Notes: a model not told the origin generated them from the sequence alone. A stretch of 64,000 bases of DNA from Deminuibacter sp966424055 (GCA_966424055.1 CBJLMB010000007.1:62001-126000), one strand, 5' to 3'; counted from the first letter of the stretch, positions 32,168-41,325 are shown. Numbers and translations: made by a program.

Positions 32168-34099
32168 ATGAAATATTTTCTTTCCCTTGGCATATTGCTG
32201 GTGTTCTGCTGCCTGGCATTTAGAACACCTGAAACCCGGCATATTACCGGAACAGTGGTGGATGAATCAGGCGCCTTACTGGCAGGTGTAACCATTAAGG
32301 TAAAAAGCACAGGTGGTTCAACATTATCTGACAGTAAAGGCGCATTTAGTGTTGCTGTAGAAGATCAACATGAAATACTGGTGTTTTCCTTTATAGGGTA
32401 CGAAACCCAGGAAGTGAGCACCAGCAAGCAAACAAACCTGCATGTGGTACTGCATCCTGTAAAACAAACAATGCAGGAGGTAGTTATAGTGGGCTATGGT
32501 GTCAGAGCGAATAGACGTACCGGTGTTTCAACAGGGGCATATCCCGCCATGTCTTATACTGCCTCAAATGCCAATGTATTACAGGGAAGGGCTGCAGGTA
32601 TTCGTGTAAGCGGCGGCAGGCAGCAGCCGGAGGGCTATAACAGCGATTTCAACACTGAATCGTATGATCATTTTACAGATAATCCTTTTCAAAAAGTAAA
32701 AGATGAACCCCGGTCCACTTTTTCGATCGATGTGGATGCTGCTTCTTACAGCAATATCCGCAGGATGATCAACCAGGGGCAATTGCCGCCACCCGGTGCT
32801 GTCCGTATTGAAGAGATGATCAATTATTTCAGCTATTCTTACCCGCAGCCTTCGGGCGATAAGCCTTTCAGCGTGAATACAGAACTGGCAGACTGTCCCT
32901 GGAATACGCAGCACAAGCTATTACTGATCGGGCTGCAGGGTAAAAAGATCCCTTATGAGAACCTGCCTCCATCCAACCTGGTGTTTTTAATCGATGTAAG
33001 CGGTAGCATGATGGAGCCCAATAAATTACCACTGGTGCAGTCATCCCTCAAATTGCTGGTTGATCAGCTAAGACCACATGATAAAGTAGCGATCGTAGTA
33101 TATGCGGGCAATGCCGGGCTGGTACTTCCTTCAACCGAAGGCAATGAAAAAGAAAAAATAAAAGATGCGATCAATGCACTAGAAGCCGGTGGTTCCACTG
33201 CAGGCGGCGCGGGTATTAAACTGGCATACAAAGTAGCAAGGGAAAATTTTATGAAGAATGGCAATAACCGTATTATACTTTGTACCGATGGCGATTTCAA
33301 TGTAGGTGCCAGCAGCGATGATGAACTGGTAAGGCTGATTGAAAAAGAAAAGGAAAGCGGCGTATACCTGACTGTGCTGGGCTATGGCATGGGTAATTAT
33401 AAAGACAGCAAGATGCAGCAACTCGCAGATAAAGGCAATGGCAATCATGCGTATATCGACGGGCTTGGTGAAGCCAAAAAAGTACTCATCCATGAATTTG
33501 GCGGTACCCTGTTCACTATTGCAAAAGATGTAAAACTGCAACTGGAGTTCAATCCCACTGCTATACAGGGTTACCGGCTGATCGGTTATGAGAACAGGAT
33601 GCTGGCCAAAGAAGATTTCAATAATGATAAAAAAGATGCAGGTGAACTGGGCAGCGGTCATACCGTAACGGCCTTGTACGAGCTGATCCCCCAGGGTGTT
33701 GCGGCAAGCGAGCTGGATAGTGTGGATGCATTGCGTTACCAGCAAACCAAACCGAAAAGAGTTACGACTGCTTTTTCCGGCGAACTGCTGAACATCAAGC
33801 TGCGGTATAAACAGCCTGACGGTGATAAAAGCCAGCTGCTGGAGAACCCGGTATCAGGCCGGTCGCTGGCATTTGGCAATGCTTCTGCCAATATGCGTTT
33901 TGCTGCTGCTGTTGCCTCATTCGGTATGCAACTGCGTGGTTCAAAATACAAGGGTGATATCACTTACAACAGTATTATCGGCATGGCGCAATCTGCAGTG
34001 GGAGAGGACAAAGAAAATTACCGCAATGAATTTGTAAAACTGGTAGAACTGGCCCATGACCTGGCGGGTAAAGAGGAGGGGAAAACTGCAAAAGAATAG
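32168..34099 (+). CDS. von Willebrand factor A (YfbK-like) protein with carboxypeptidase and TonB-plug-like N-terminus
   Basis: A 643-residue protein with an N-terminal membrane or lipoprotein-like signal (GILLVFCCLAF). A carboxypeptidase-regulatory domain follows (about 25-100), then a short SusC-plug-like segment (MQEVVIVGYGVRANRRTGVS, VLQGRAAGIRVSGG) without a barrel. A VWA N-terminal domain (SIDVDAASYSNIRRMINQGQ) is followed by the VWA domain with MIDAS motif DVSGSM, and a YfbK-type C-terminal domain. VWA domains bind metal and protein partners; YfbK-type proteins have no firmly known function. It follows the Cys-rich gene by 44 bases. Confidence 0.8.
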   Translation: MKYFLSLGILLVFCCLAFRTPETRHITGTVVDESGALLAGVTIKVKSTGGSTLSDSKGAFSVAVEDQHEILVFSFIGYETQEVSTSKQTNLHVVLHPVKQTMQEVVIVGYGVRANRRTGVSTGAYPAMSYTASNANVLQGRAAGIRVSGGRQQPEGYNSDFNTESYDHFTDNPFQKVKDEPRSTFSIDVDAASYSNIRRMINQGQLPPPGAVRIEEMINYFSYSYPQPSGDKPFSVNTELADCPWNTQHKLLLIGLQGKKIPYENLPPSNLVFLIDVSGSMMEPNKLPLVQSSLKLLVDQLRPHDKVAIVVYAGNAGLVLPSTEGNEKEKIKDAINALEAGGSTAGGAGIKLAYKVARENFMKNGNNRIILCTDGDFNVGASSDDELVRLIEKEKESGVYLTVLGYGMGNYKDSKMQQLADKGNGNHAYIDGLGEAKKVLIHEFGGTLFTIAKDVKLQLEFNPTAIQGYRLIGYENRMLAKEDFNNDKKDAGELGSGHTVTALYELIPQGVAASELDSVDALRYQQTKPKRVTTAFSGELLNIKLRYKQPDGDKSQLLENPVSGRSLAFGNASANMRFAAAVASFGMQLRGSKYKGDITYNSIIGMAQSAVGEDKENYRNEFVKLVELAHDLAGKEEGKTAKE

Positions 34100-34335
34100 A
34101 GGTTACAGCACCACTGTAAAAGGAAGCGCCTGCTTAATTGGATAGGCCGCATGAAATAACCTGTTCAAACAGGGTTTACATAACACTATACCACAGGTGT
34201 CAAACATCCTGCGGGTGTACAGACAGCTGTGGGGCACTTGCCAAACCTATAGAACAACACCCTCCCTGAAAACCATCTGTTCGGCACTGAACACTGTGCT
34301 GTTACGGATTATTCAACTACCGGGCGCCGAAGTGC

Positions 34336-34362
34336 AAACCAGGCGCCTGGTTTTTATTTTTT
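34336..34362. terminator. hairpin and T tract between convergent genes
   Basis: AAACCAG (34336-34342) / CTGGTTT (34347-34353) around GCGC, followed on the plus strand by TTTTATTTTTT. It serves the plus-strand VWA gene and touches the xerD stop codon on the minus strand. The 34100-34335 interval before it holds a weak hairpin near 34159-34177 and nothing else I can support. Confidence 0.7.
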
Positions 34363-35256
34363 AAAAGCGGGATGGTACTGGTGTAAAGTGGCACGCAGGT
34401 AATCGCGGTCAAGATGGGTATAGATTTCGGTGGTGGTAATACTTTCGTGCCCCAGCATTTCCTGAACGGCGCGAAGGTCGGCACCGCCTTCTACCAGGTG
34501 TGTGGCAAAGGAATGCCGGAAAGTATGCGGTGAGATATTCTTGGTGATCCCCGCTTTTTGTGCCAGCTCTTTGATGATATAAAAGATCATGATGCGGGAA
34601 AGTCCTTTGCCAAACTTGTTGAGGAAAAGAATATCCTCAAATCCTTTCTGGGGCTGCTGGTGAATACGGATGTTCTCTTTGTACAGCTTGATATGCTTGA
34701 TGGCATCCCTGCCAATGGGTACCAGCCGTTCTTTATCGCCTTTACCTATTACGCGTATAAAGCCCACATCCAGGTACAGATGGGATAGCTGCAGGCTGAT
34801 CACCTCGCTTACCCGCAGTCCGCAGCTGTACATGGTTTCCAGTATGGCCTTGTTCCTGCCGCCTTCGGGTGTGCTCAGGTTGAGCTGTGCGATAATGCTT
34901 TCTATCTCTTCAAAGCTCAGTACATCGGGCAGGGCACGTTTCAGCCGGGGTGTTTCAAGTAAAGCGGTGGGGTCTGTGGTAACAATACCTTCTACCAGAC
35001 AATAACGGTAAAACCCGCGTATACCTGATATAATGCGGGCCTGCGATGTGGCGGTCATCCCCAGTTCGCCGATCCATTTAATAAAAGCCTGCAGCTCTTT
35101 CAAACTGATAGCGGAAGGTGCTTTTTCATCACCGGCAGATAGGAGGTAGGTGGTAAGCTTGTCTACATCGTGCAGGTAGGCTTCCACAGAATGATCGCTG
35201 AGCGATTTCTCCAGCTGGAGATAGGCCTTGTATCCTTTTTTATAGCTGTTCCACAT
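34354..35256 (-). CDS. xerD: tyrosine recombinase XerD
   Basis: A 300-residue site-specific recombinase: SAM-like N-terminal domain from WNSYKKGYKAYLQLEKSLS, catalytic Arg in YSCGLRVSEVISL, HTFRHSFATHL with His-x-x-Arg, GHESITTTEIYTH leading to the nucleophilic Tyr. It resolves chromosome dimers at dif together with XerC. Length is normal for the family. The frame is open to 35322, but ATG 35256 (MWNSYKKGYK) matches family starts. No mobile element surrounds it, so a housekeeping role is likely. Confidence 0.88.
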   Translation of the reverse strand: MWNSYKKGYKAYLQLEKSLSDHSVEAYLHDVDKLTTYLLSAGDEKAPSAISLKELQAFIKWIGELGMTATSQARIISGIRGFYRYCLVEGIVTTDPTALLETPRLKRALPDVLSFEEIESIIAQLNLSTPEGGRNKAILETMYSCGLRVSEVISLQLSHLYLDVGFIRVIGKGDKERLVPIGRDAIKHIKLYKENIRIHQQPQKGFEDILFLNKFGKGLSRIMIFYIIKELAQKAGITKNISPHTFRHSFATHLVEGGADLRAVQEMLGHESITTTEIYTHLDRDYLRATLHQYHPAFKK

Positions 35257-35394
35257 ACCTGCAAAGCTATACATATAAGTAGGCTTTATACCGGAATACC
35301 GGTGGTAATTTAGTGCCGGCAAAGGAAATTTGGAATTAACCCCGCGTTAATCGATATTGCTGCCAAATATGTAGCAAGAAACCCAGGTTCTATC

Positions 35395-35904
35395 ATGCAA
35401 GTAATCAATCTCCGTTCCTTTAAACAAAAGGCCAGGCATAATAAAAAGGCAATGCGCCGTTTTTTAGGTAAAGTAGAAAAAAAGCCACCGCGTGGTCTTG
35501 ACCAATTGGTTGTAAAGCTGGATAAAGAGGTATGGCCTGAAGTGGATTGTCTTGGCTGTGCCAATTGCTGTAAAACCATGAGCCCTACATATACTGCCAA
35601 AGATATCAAGCGTATCAGCGAGCACCTGGGTATGACGCCGCAGGCGTTTAAAGACAAATGGTTGTATTTCGATGAGAAAGATGGCGACTGGATGAATAAA
35701 AAACAACCCTGCCAGTTCCTCGACCTCAAAACAAATATGTGCAGTATTTATGCTGTACGGCCTGCAGATTGTGCGGGTTTTCCCCATCTTGCCAAAAGAA
35801 AAGTGGTGGACTATATCCATGTGCACCAGCAGAATATTGAATACTGTCCTGCCACCTATAAGTTTGTAGAAAAGCTGGATGCTGCGCTCAAAGCGGCCAG
35901 GTAG
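35395..35904 (+). CDS. YkgJ-family cysteine cluster protein
   Basis: A 169-residue protein with the CxxCxxCC-type cluster (CLGCANCCKTMSP), a later CQFLDLKTNMCSIYAVRPADC and a terminal YCPAT, the arrangement of the zinc/iron-chelating CxxCxxCC domain family. N-terminal residues 1-35 are strongly basic. Molecular function is unknown for the family; metal binding is expected. Divergent from xerD, convergent with yraN. Confidence 0.8.
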   Translation: MQVINLRSFKQKARHNKKAMRRFLGKVEKKPPRGLDQLVVKLDKEVWPEVDCLGCANCCKTMSPTYTAKDIKRISEHLGMTPQAFKDKWLYFDEKDGDWMNKKQPCQFLDLKTNMCSIYAVRPADCAGFPHLAKRKVVDYIHVHQQNIEYCPATYKFVEKLDAALKAAR

Positions 35905-35925
35905 CTGAAGAAAAGCCTGCAGTGG

Positions 35926-36282
35926 TTAAAAATAAACATCCTCTATCAGGAAATAGGCCGGCTCCTTGCCGGGATGCAGTGTAATGGCCAGTACATCAAA
36001 CTGCAGGTATTGCCATTGCGGATGGCGGTACTGGTATTCCTCTGCCGCATTTTTCATACAATCCATTTTATGATGGCTGATGCTTTCTTCAGGTAAGCCA
36101 TAGGCTGCAGATGTTCTGGTTTTGATTTCAAAAAAATGAAGACGGTTGCCTTTGCTCGCAATGAGGTCAACTTCCCAGTGACTGTAACGCCAGTTTTTTT
36201 CGATCAGTATATACCCGTTTTGCTGCAGGTAAGCGGCTGCGAGTGTTTCCCCCAGGTTGCCGGTGTATTTATTTTGGTGCAT
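35926..36282 (-). CDS. yraN: YraN (UPF0102) endonuclease-fold protein
   Basis: A 118-residue protein: GNLGETLAAAYLQQNGYIL, NWRYSHWEVDLIASKGNRL and FFEIKTRTS form the restriction-endonuclease-like core (E...D...ExK). Widely conserved, with a suspected role in DNA processing but no settled function. ATG 36282 starts the conserved MHQNKYTGNLGE; the open frame to 36315 would overlap the divergent manA start. Only 31 bases separate the two start codons. Confidence 0.85.
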   Translation of the reverse strand: MHQNKYTGNLGETLAAAYLQQNGYILIEKNWRYSHWEVDLIASKGNRLHFFEIKTRTSAAYGLPEESISHHKMDCMKNAAEEYQYRHPQWQYLQFDVLAITLHPGKEPAYFLIEDVYF

Positions 36283-36313
36283 TGTAGTATCTTTCGCAGG
36301 TAAAAGGAATATC

Positions 36314-37537
36314 ATGAGCGCTATACAAGGTAAAATTTTTAAGCTGAAAGGTAAAGTTCAACATTATGCATGGGGAGGATATGATTTTATTCCTCAATGG
36401 CTCAATCAGCCTAATCCGCAACACCAGCCCTGGGCCGAGTACTGGATGGGGGCGCACCCGTCTGCCTCATCCGTTCTGCACACAGCCGCTGGCGATATCG
36501 CATTGTTTGAGGCAATCAGCCAGGCTCCTGCCGCACTGATCGGTGAAAAAGTATACAACCGGTTCGGCGAATTGCCTTACTTGTTTAAAATACTGGATGT
36601 AAAAGATATGCTGTCTATCCAGGTGCATCCTTCCAAAACAGAAGCAGAAAAAGGTTTTGATGCAGAAGAGGCCGCCGGTATCCCGGTGAATGCTGCCCAC
36701 CGCAATTATAAAGACAAAAACCATAAGCCCGAGGTAATGGTAGCCCTGAGCGAGTTCTGGCTGCTGCATGGCTTTTTACAACCCGACCTGCTGAAGCAAG
36801 TGCTGGTAAGCATCCCGGCTTTCAACAGCCTGCTCCCGCTATTCGAGAAAGAAGGATATAAAGGCCTGTACCAGCATGTAATGGAAATGCCGCAGGGACA
36901 GGTGAATACCATGCTGATGCCTCTTGTACTGGCTGAACTGCAAAAAAAGAAAGCCGGTGAACTCACCAAAGCCGATCCGGGCTGGTGGGTAAGCAAGCTG
37001 TACGGGCAGGATGAAGTATTGGGTGATATCGACAGGGGCGTGTTCTCCATCTATTTTTTCAATATCGTGAAAACAGAACCAGGTGAAGCTGTTTTCCAGG
37101 GTGCCGGTATACCACATGCTTACCTGGAAGGGCAAAACGTTGAACTGATGGCCAACAGCGATAATGTGCTGCGTGGCGGTTTAACACCCAAACATATCGA
37201 TGTACCTGAATTACTGAAACATACCTTATTTGAAGGTGTTACACCCAATATAATGAAAGGCGAACAGCAGGCTGAAGGCGAAAAGCTATATCCCTGCCCG
37301 GTACCCGATTTCGGTATCAGCAAAATTGAACTGGGTGCAGGCGGCGGTTTTCGCCAAAGCGCCTCTTCACTGGAAATTATTGTTGTGCTTGAAGGCGGAC
37401 TGGATATCCAGGGCACGGCTGAGCAGGTGCAGGTGAAAAAAGGAGAGGCAGTGGCTGTACTGGCAGGGGAATCGTATCTCGTATCGGCACTGGCCGGCGG
37501 GGTACTGGCATACCGCGCTTTTGTTCCCGCCTTGTAA
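36314..37537 (+). CDS. manA: mannose-6-phosphate isomerase, class I
   Basis: A 407-residue zinc isomerase: VQHYAWGGYDFIPQWLN, LPYLFKILDVKDMLSIQVHP with the metal-binding Gln/His, NHKPEVMVAL with His and Glu, and GIPHAYLEGQNVELMANSDN, the type I signature. It interconverts mannose 6-phosphate and fructose 6-phosphate for mannose use and GDP-mannose supply. ATG 36314 (MSAIQGKIFKLKG) is the likely start. A terminator-like hairpin follows. Confidence 0.93.
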   Translation: MSAIQGKIFKLKGKVQHYAWGGYDFIPQWLNQPNPQHQPWAEYWMGAHPSASSVLHTAAGDIALFEAISQAPAALIGEKVYNRFGELPYLFKILDVKDMLSIQVHPSKTEAEKGFDAEEAAGIPVNAAHRNYKDKNHKPEVMVALSEFWLLHGFLQPDLLKQVLVSIPAFNSLLPLFEKEGYKGLYQHVMEMPQGQVNTMLMPLVLAELQKKKAGELTKADPGWWVSKLYGQDEVLGDIDRGVFSIYFFNIVKTEPGEAVFQGAGIPHAYLEGQNVELMANSDNVLRGGLTPKHIDVPELLKHTLFEGVTPNIMKGEQQAEGEKLYPCPVPDFGISKIELGAGGGFRQSASSLEIIVVLEGGLDIQGTAEQVQVKKGEAVAVLAGESYLVSALAGGVLAYRAFVPAL

Positions 37538-37593
37538 AAGATCAGTATGGAGGGGCCAGGCTCCTCCTGTCAAAAACATGTATTTTTGCAGGG

Positions 37594-37630
37594 GAACAGC
37601 AGGCACCTGCACAGGCGCAGCTGTTCTTTT
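37594..37630 (+). terminator. hairpin after manA
   Basis: GAACAGC (37594-37600) / GCTGTTC (37620-37626) followed by TTTT. TATTTTTG at 37581-37588 just upstream matches a Bacteroidota -7 box. The hairpin could therefore instead be in the 5' leader of the membrane-protein gene starting at 37654. Confidence 0.5.
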
Positions 37631-37653
37631 ACCGAAAACTCAATTGTTCAGCA

Positions 37654-38223
37654 ATGAAGATCACAAAAACTGTTATTATATCGCTTGTTCTGCTGGTACT
37701 GGTAGCCGCCCTGTACCGCATAGTGCCTAACAGGCCGCTGGGTTTTGCCCCGCAGATCGCTATGGCTTTATTTGGCGGTGCCGTATTTGTGAAAGATAAA
37801 AAATGGGCTTTTGTATTGCCATTGGTGTCAATGTTCATTTCCGACCTGTTGTATCAACTGCTGTTTAAAGCCGGTATGTCTACCTTCCCCGGGTTTTATG
37901 AGGGGCAATGGGTGAACTACCTGTTGTTTACGGCATTAACCAGTATCGGGTTTCTTGTAAAGCGTATCAATGTGGTAAATGTGCTGGCAGGTTGCCTGAT
38001 AGCGCCTACCGTGTATTTTCTCCTGTCGAATTTTGCTGTATGGATAGGCGGCGGTGGTTACCAGCGCCCGAAAACATGGGGAGGACTAATGATGAGCTAT
38101 GCTGATGGCCTGCCTTTTTACAAGGGCAGTGTGGTGGCTACCCTGGTATTTGCCGCGGTTTTGTTTGGTGGCTATTTCCTGCTAAAGCAAAATACCATGA
38201 ACAGCAGATCTGTTGCCAGGTAA
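37654..38223 (+). CDS. DUF6580-like integral membrane protein
   Basis: A 189-residue protein with about five hydrophobic segments (near 6-24, 32-48, 52-70, 90-108, 160-178) and conserved-looking loops (YRIVPNRPLGFAPQIAMALF, SDLLYQLLF, YQRPKTWGGLMMSYADGLPF). The pattern matches a Bacteroidota family of putative transport proteins resembling ECF substrate-binding subunits, from memory DUF6580. Substrate unknown. A 5' leader hairpin and -7-like box precede it. Confidence 0.7.
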   Translation: MKITKTVIISLVLLVLVAALYRIVPNRPLGFAPQIAMALFGGAVFVKDKKWAFVLPLVSMFISDLLYQLLFKAGMSTFPGFYEGQWVNYLLFTALTSIGFLVKRINVVNVLAGCLIAPTVYFLLSNFAVWIGGGGYQRPKTWGGLMMSYADGLPFYKGSVVATLVFAAVLFGGYFLLKQNTMNSRSVAR

Positions 38224-38314
38224 GAACAATAATTGTTTGAGCGAAAGCGGACTGCAGCTGAACAGCAGTGATACCCTTAATTTGTACATAGAACTTGGTT
38301 ATTTTTGTAAAAAA

Positions 38315-38488
38315 ATGGATATGGGAGTTTGGCGCCAGATTGCAGAATATTTGTATATCAAGAAAAGGGATCCCAATGAGCCACGTACAAAATGGCTTAA
38401 ATACATGCATGGGATGAACCGGATATCTATCCTCATGTTCCTGGTGGCGCTGATCATTATGCTTATACGCCTGCTGACCAGGAAATAA
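38315..38488 (+). CDS. small membrane protein, DUF6728-like
   Basis: A 57-residue protein: MDMGVWRQIAEYLYIKKRDP, WLKYMHGMNRISI, then one hydrophobic helix and a basic end (RLLTRK). It matches a short conserved Bacteroidota protein often found near lpxB (recalled as DUF6728). ATG 38315 is chosen because the frame upstream of it is not conserved. TATTTTTG at 38300-38307 fits a -7 box only seven bases before the ATG, which would give an almost leaderless mRNA if used. Confidence 0.75.
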   Translation: MDMGVWRQIAEYLYIKKRDPNEPRTKWLKYMHGMNRISILMFLVALIIMLIRLLTRK

Positions 38489-38517
38489 TATTTTAACAGT
38501 GTTCTCCCCCTAATGAT

Positions 38518-39639
38518 TTATTCCTTGCGGCTCCTGATAAACCGCTCTATTTCCTGCGCAGCATTGGCTGATGCATTACCCCCTGCCGAAAGCAGGGTTT
38601 TTAATGCCTGGTAATCAGTTTGCAGCTGCTGCCTGCGTTCTGTATTGTTCAGCAGGTTCTGCAGCTCCTGCACCGCATTAGCCACTGTAAGATCCTGCTG
38701 GATCAGTTCTTTTACTACCAGCTTGTCCATGATCAGGTTAACCAGTGAGATATATTTAACCTTGATCAGCCTTTTGGCTATCTGGTAGCTGATATTGCTG
38801 CCTTTATAACAAACCACTTCCGGTATACCGAACAGGGCAGTTTCCAGTGTGGCAGTACCACTGGTTACCAGCGCAGCTGTAGCCTGGTTAAGCAGGGCAT
38901 AGGTTTGGTTTTTTACGCTGGATACATTGCTGTATGGCTGTAGCAGTGACTGGTAAAACGCATCTTCCTGGCCGGGTGCCTGCGCTACTACGAACTGGTA
39001 ATCAGGAAAAGCTTTACTTACTTCGAGCATAACCGGCAGTTTTTTCAGTATTTCCTGTTTACGGCTGCCGGGCAACAGGGCGATGATCTTTTTGTCTGTT
39101 GCCACAACAGGTTGCGGATGGCTTTCCCTGAAGCGGTCTATCACCTGCACCAGCGGATGGCCTACGTATATCACATCCCAATTCCACCGGTCATGGAAAT
39201 ATGCTTTTTCAAAAGGCAGTATTACCAGCATCAGGTCAATATACTGCTTCATCTTCTTTACCCTTCCTTCTTTCCATGCCCATACCTGCGGTGAAATATA
39301 GAACACGGTTCTGATGCCCTGTTGCTTGGCCCATTCGGCAATACGCAGGTTAAAACCGGGATAATCTACCAGTATCAGTACATCAGGCTGGTATTGCAGT
39401 ATATCTTCCTTGCAAAAGGCCAGGTTGCGCAGTATGGTACGCAGGTTCATCAGCACTTCTGCAAAGCCCATAAATGCGAGGTCGCGGTAGTGTTTTACCA
39501 ATGTGGCGCCTGCTGCCTGCATCAGGTCGCCGCCCCAGCAGCGGATATCGGCCGCAGTGTCCAGTGTTCTTAATTCCCTGATCAGGTTGCTGCCATGTAG
39601 ATCGCCGCTGGCCTCGCCTGCAATGATGTAATATTTCAT
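38518..39639 (-). CDS. lpxB: lipid-A-disaccharide synthase
   Basis: A 373-residue GT19 enzyme: KYYIIAGEASGDLHGSNLI is the signature start, VDYPGFNLRIAEWAKQQG and FYISPQVWAWKEGRVKKM follow, and LLPGSRKQEI is the nucleotide-side motif. It joins UDP-diacylglucosamine and lipid X at the inner membrane during lipid A synthesis. ATG 39639 (MKYYIIAG) is the family start. Same strand as surE, with a repeat block of about 500 bases between. Confidence 0.94.
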   Translation of the reverse strand: MKYYIIAGEASGDLHGSNLIRELRTLDTAADIRCWGGDLMQAAGATLVKHYRDLAFMGFAEVLMNLRTILRNLAFCKEDILQYQPDVLILVDYPGFNLRIAEWAKQQGIRTVFYISPQVWAWKEGRVKKMKQYIDLMLVILPFEKAYFHDRWNWDVIYVGHPLVQVIDRFRESHPQPVVATDKKIIALLPGSRKQEILKKLPVMLEVSKAFPDYQFVVAQAPGQEDAFYQSLLQPYSNVSSVKNQTYALLNQATAALVTSGTATLETALFGIPEVVCYKGSNISYQIAKRLIKVKYISLVNLIMDKLVVKELIQQDLTVANAVQELQNLLNNTERRQQLQTDYQALKTLLSAGGNASANAAQEIERFIRSRKE

Positions 39640-39807
39640 CCGTTCAGCTGTTTTCAATTACCGGTAAGCGGTTTGCGCATGCTTTTTTGCAGGATGCCCT
39701 GGCCGGTTACCGGTAAAAATATGATGTGCAAAATAAAACTATGTAGCCCAAGTTGCCAGTTTATTCTTTACAGGATGGAATGGCTATGAGCCCAAGTTGC
39801 TGTTATA

Positions 39808-40131
39808 GCTTCAAGCTAATAGCGGTGAGCTGCAAGGAGTTTGTCTCGCGGAATACGCGGAAAGCGCAGAAAAAAAATTTTGCCTCATAGCTGGAAGCTC
39901 AGGGCTTGCAGCTAATAAAAGCTTCAAGCGAATAGCGGTGAGCTGCAAGGAGTTTCTCGCGGAACACGTGGAAAACGCAGAAAAAGAATTCCTACCTCAT
40001 AGCTAGAAGCTCATGGCTTGCAGCTAATAAAAGCTTCAAGCTATAGGCGGTGAGCCGCAAGGAGTTTCTCGCGGAACACGCGGAAAATGCAGAAAAAAGA
40101 ATTTCTGCATTATAGCAGGATGCTCCTGGGT
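39808..40131. repeat. three tandem copies of a 112-bp intergenic repeat
   Basis: AGCTTCAAGC...GCGGTGAGC recurs at about 39808, 39920 and 40032, exactly 112 bases apart. Each copy contains CTCGCGGAAYACGYGGAAA and ends near AGCTGGAAGCTC / GGCTTGCAGCTAATAA. Copies differ by scattered substitutions. Short CCCAAGTTGC words at about 39749 and 39790 flank it. It lies between the genes for LpxB and a small membrane protein and has no coding frame. An inverted relative lies at 53347-53455. Confidence 0.88.
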
Positions 40132-40137
40132 TGCTGG

Positions 40138-40434
40138 TTATAAAAAATATTTTACCACGATGGCGGCAATGGCATAGATGCAGGTAGAGGCGAAAATACC
40201 CTTTGCTGTAAGGTCACGGCGGGTATTGATATAAAGGGTGAAAATAACTGCATTGGCGATCAGGGAAACACTGACAATGCCGGATATCAGGCTTTTCTGT
40301 ATCGCCAGAACAGTAAAAAAATCCTTCAGGCTATAAGTAGGGTAAAACTTCAGATAATAATAGCAAAACAGGCCAATAACCGGGGCTATAAAACCCAGTA
40401 CAATACCCATTTTGAAGTTATCTCTTTTCAGCAT
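40138..40434 (-). CDS. small integral membrane protein between surE and lpxB
   Basis: A 98-residue protein with three hydrophobic segments (near 8-27, 42-65, 78-96) and a short polar start (MLKRDNFKMG). Its ATG overlaps the surE stop by one base (TAATG), so translation is coupled. A surE-small membrane protein-lpxB order is familiar in Bacteroidota. No function is known to me. The stop lies just after the 112-bp repeat array. Confidence 0.75.
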   Translation of the reverse strand: MLKRDNFKMGIVLGFIAPVIGLFCYYYLKFYPTYSLKDFFTVLAIQKSLISGIVSVSLIANAVIFTLYINTRRDLTAKGIFASTCIYAIAAIVVKYFL

Positions 40435-41237
40435 TAATTGGCAATTAAAGATTGCTCCAGCTGTTCTTTCAGCTGGTAATGAGTTAAATCGAACTGAACG
40501 GGAACCACACTTACATAATTGTTCTTAAGCGCCCATACATCGGTATCTTTTCCTTTATCGAAATTGATGAACTCACCGGTAAGCCAGTAGTATTTGCGCC
40601 CGTGCGGATCGAAACGTTCTGTAAATTCTTCTTCATATTTCGCATAGGCCTGCCTGCACACTTTAAGGCCTTTTAACAGTTCCAGCGGGGCTTTGGGTAC
40701 GTTTACATTGAGGCAAAGGTGTTTGTCCATTTTTTTGCCCATCAGTTGCTGTACCAGTAAGCGTGCATAATGCTGTGCACCGGTAAAATCGGCTTCTATA
40801 CCATAATCCAGCAGGCTGAACCCTATACTGGGAATACTTTCTATGGCTGCTTCCAGTGCGGCCGACATGGTGCCTGAATAAATAACATTAATGGAATGAT
40901 TGGCGCCATGGTTGATACCGCTGAGGCAGATATCGGGTTTGCCATGCAATACTTTGTCTACGGCCAGCTTCACACAGTCTACCGGCGTACCACTGCATTG
41001 CCAGGCTTCCACACCTTCAAAATTATGTACCTGGTGCAGGCGAAGAGGATGGCCGATAGTAATGGCATGCCCCATACCACTCTGGGGCTTATCAGGCGCA
41101 ACCACCACGATATTGCCCAGGTCTTTCACCGCCTCAATCAATGCTTTTATGCCAGGAGCTGTAATACCGTCATCATTGGTAATCAGTATCGTCGGACGTT
41201 CTTTTTTCGCCGTTTTAGCTTTCTTCACTTTTGCCAT
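40434..41237 (-). CDS. surE: 5'/3'-nucleotidase SurE
   Basis: A 267-residue metal-dependent phosphatase: ILITNDDGITAPGIKAL with the metal-binding Asp pair, VVAPDKPQSGMGHAIT, and CLSGINHGANHSINVIYSGT. It dephosphorylates nucleoside monophosphates, and SurE mutants show stationary-phase defects in other bacteria. A Lys-rich N-terminus precedes the core. ATG 41237 (MAKVKKAKTAKKE) is preferred over the in-frame start at 41261. Confidence 0.93.
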   Translation of the reverse strand: MAKVKKAKTAKKERPTILITNDDGITAPGIKALIEAVKDLGNIVVVAPDKPQSGMGHAITIGHPLRLHQVHNFEGVEAWQCSGTPVDCVKLAVDKVLHGKPDICLSGINHGANHSINVIYSGTMSAALEAAIESIPSIGFSLLDYGIEADFTGAQHYARLLVQQLMGKKMDKHLCLNVNVPKAPLELLKGLKVCRQAYAKYEEEFTERFDPHGRKYYWLTGEFINFDKGKDTDVWALKNNYVSVVPVQFDLTHYQLKEQLEQSLIAN

Positions 41238-41325
41238 AAGTATGCAAGATACGTAGAACACAGCGTTGTTGCTAACCAGCTTTTTACAGAATGAGGTATT
41301 CTTGGATAAGCGGAAACATTGAAAT

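Noticed and set aside
32168..34099. Complete SusC/TonB-dependent receptor
   Set aside because: Only a plug-like fragment is present; the remainder is a VWA/YfbK protein with no barrel.
34354..35256. Tyrosine recombinase as the integrase of a mobile island
   Set aside because: Its XerD-like start and motifs, the housekeeping neighbours, and the lack of an att repeat or tRNA argue for the chromosomal XerD.
39808..40131. CRISPR array or insertion sequence
   Set aside because: Units are homologous over their full 112 bases with no variable spacers, and there is no transposase frame or clear terminal inverted repeats.
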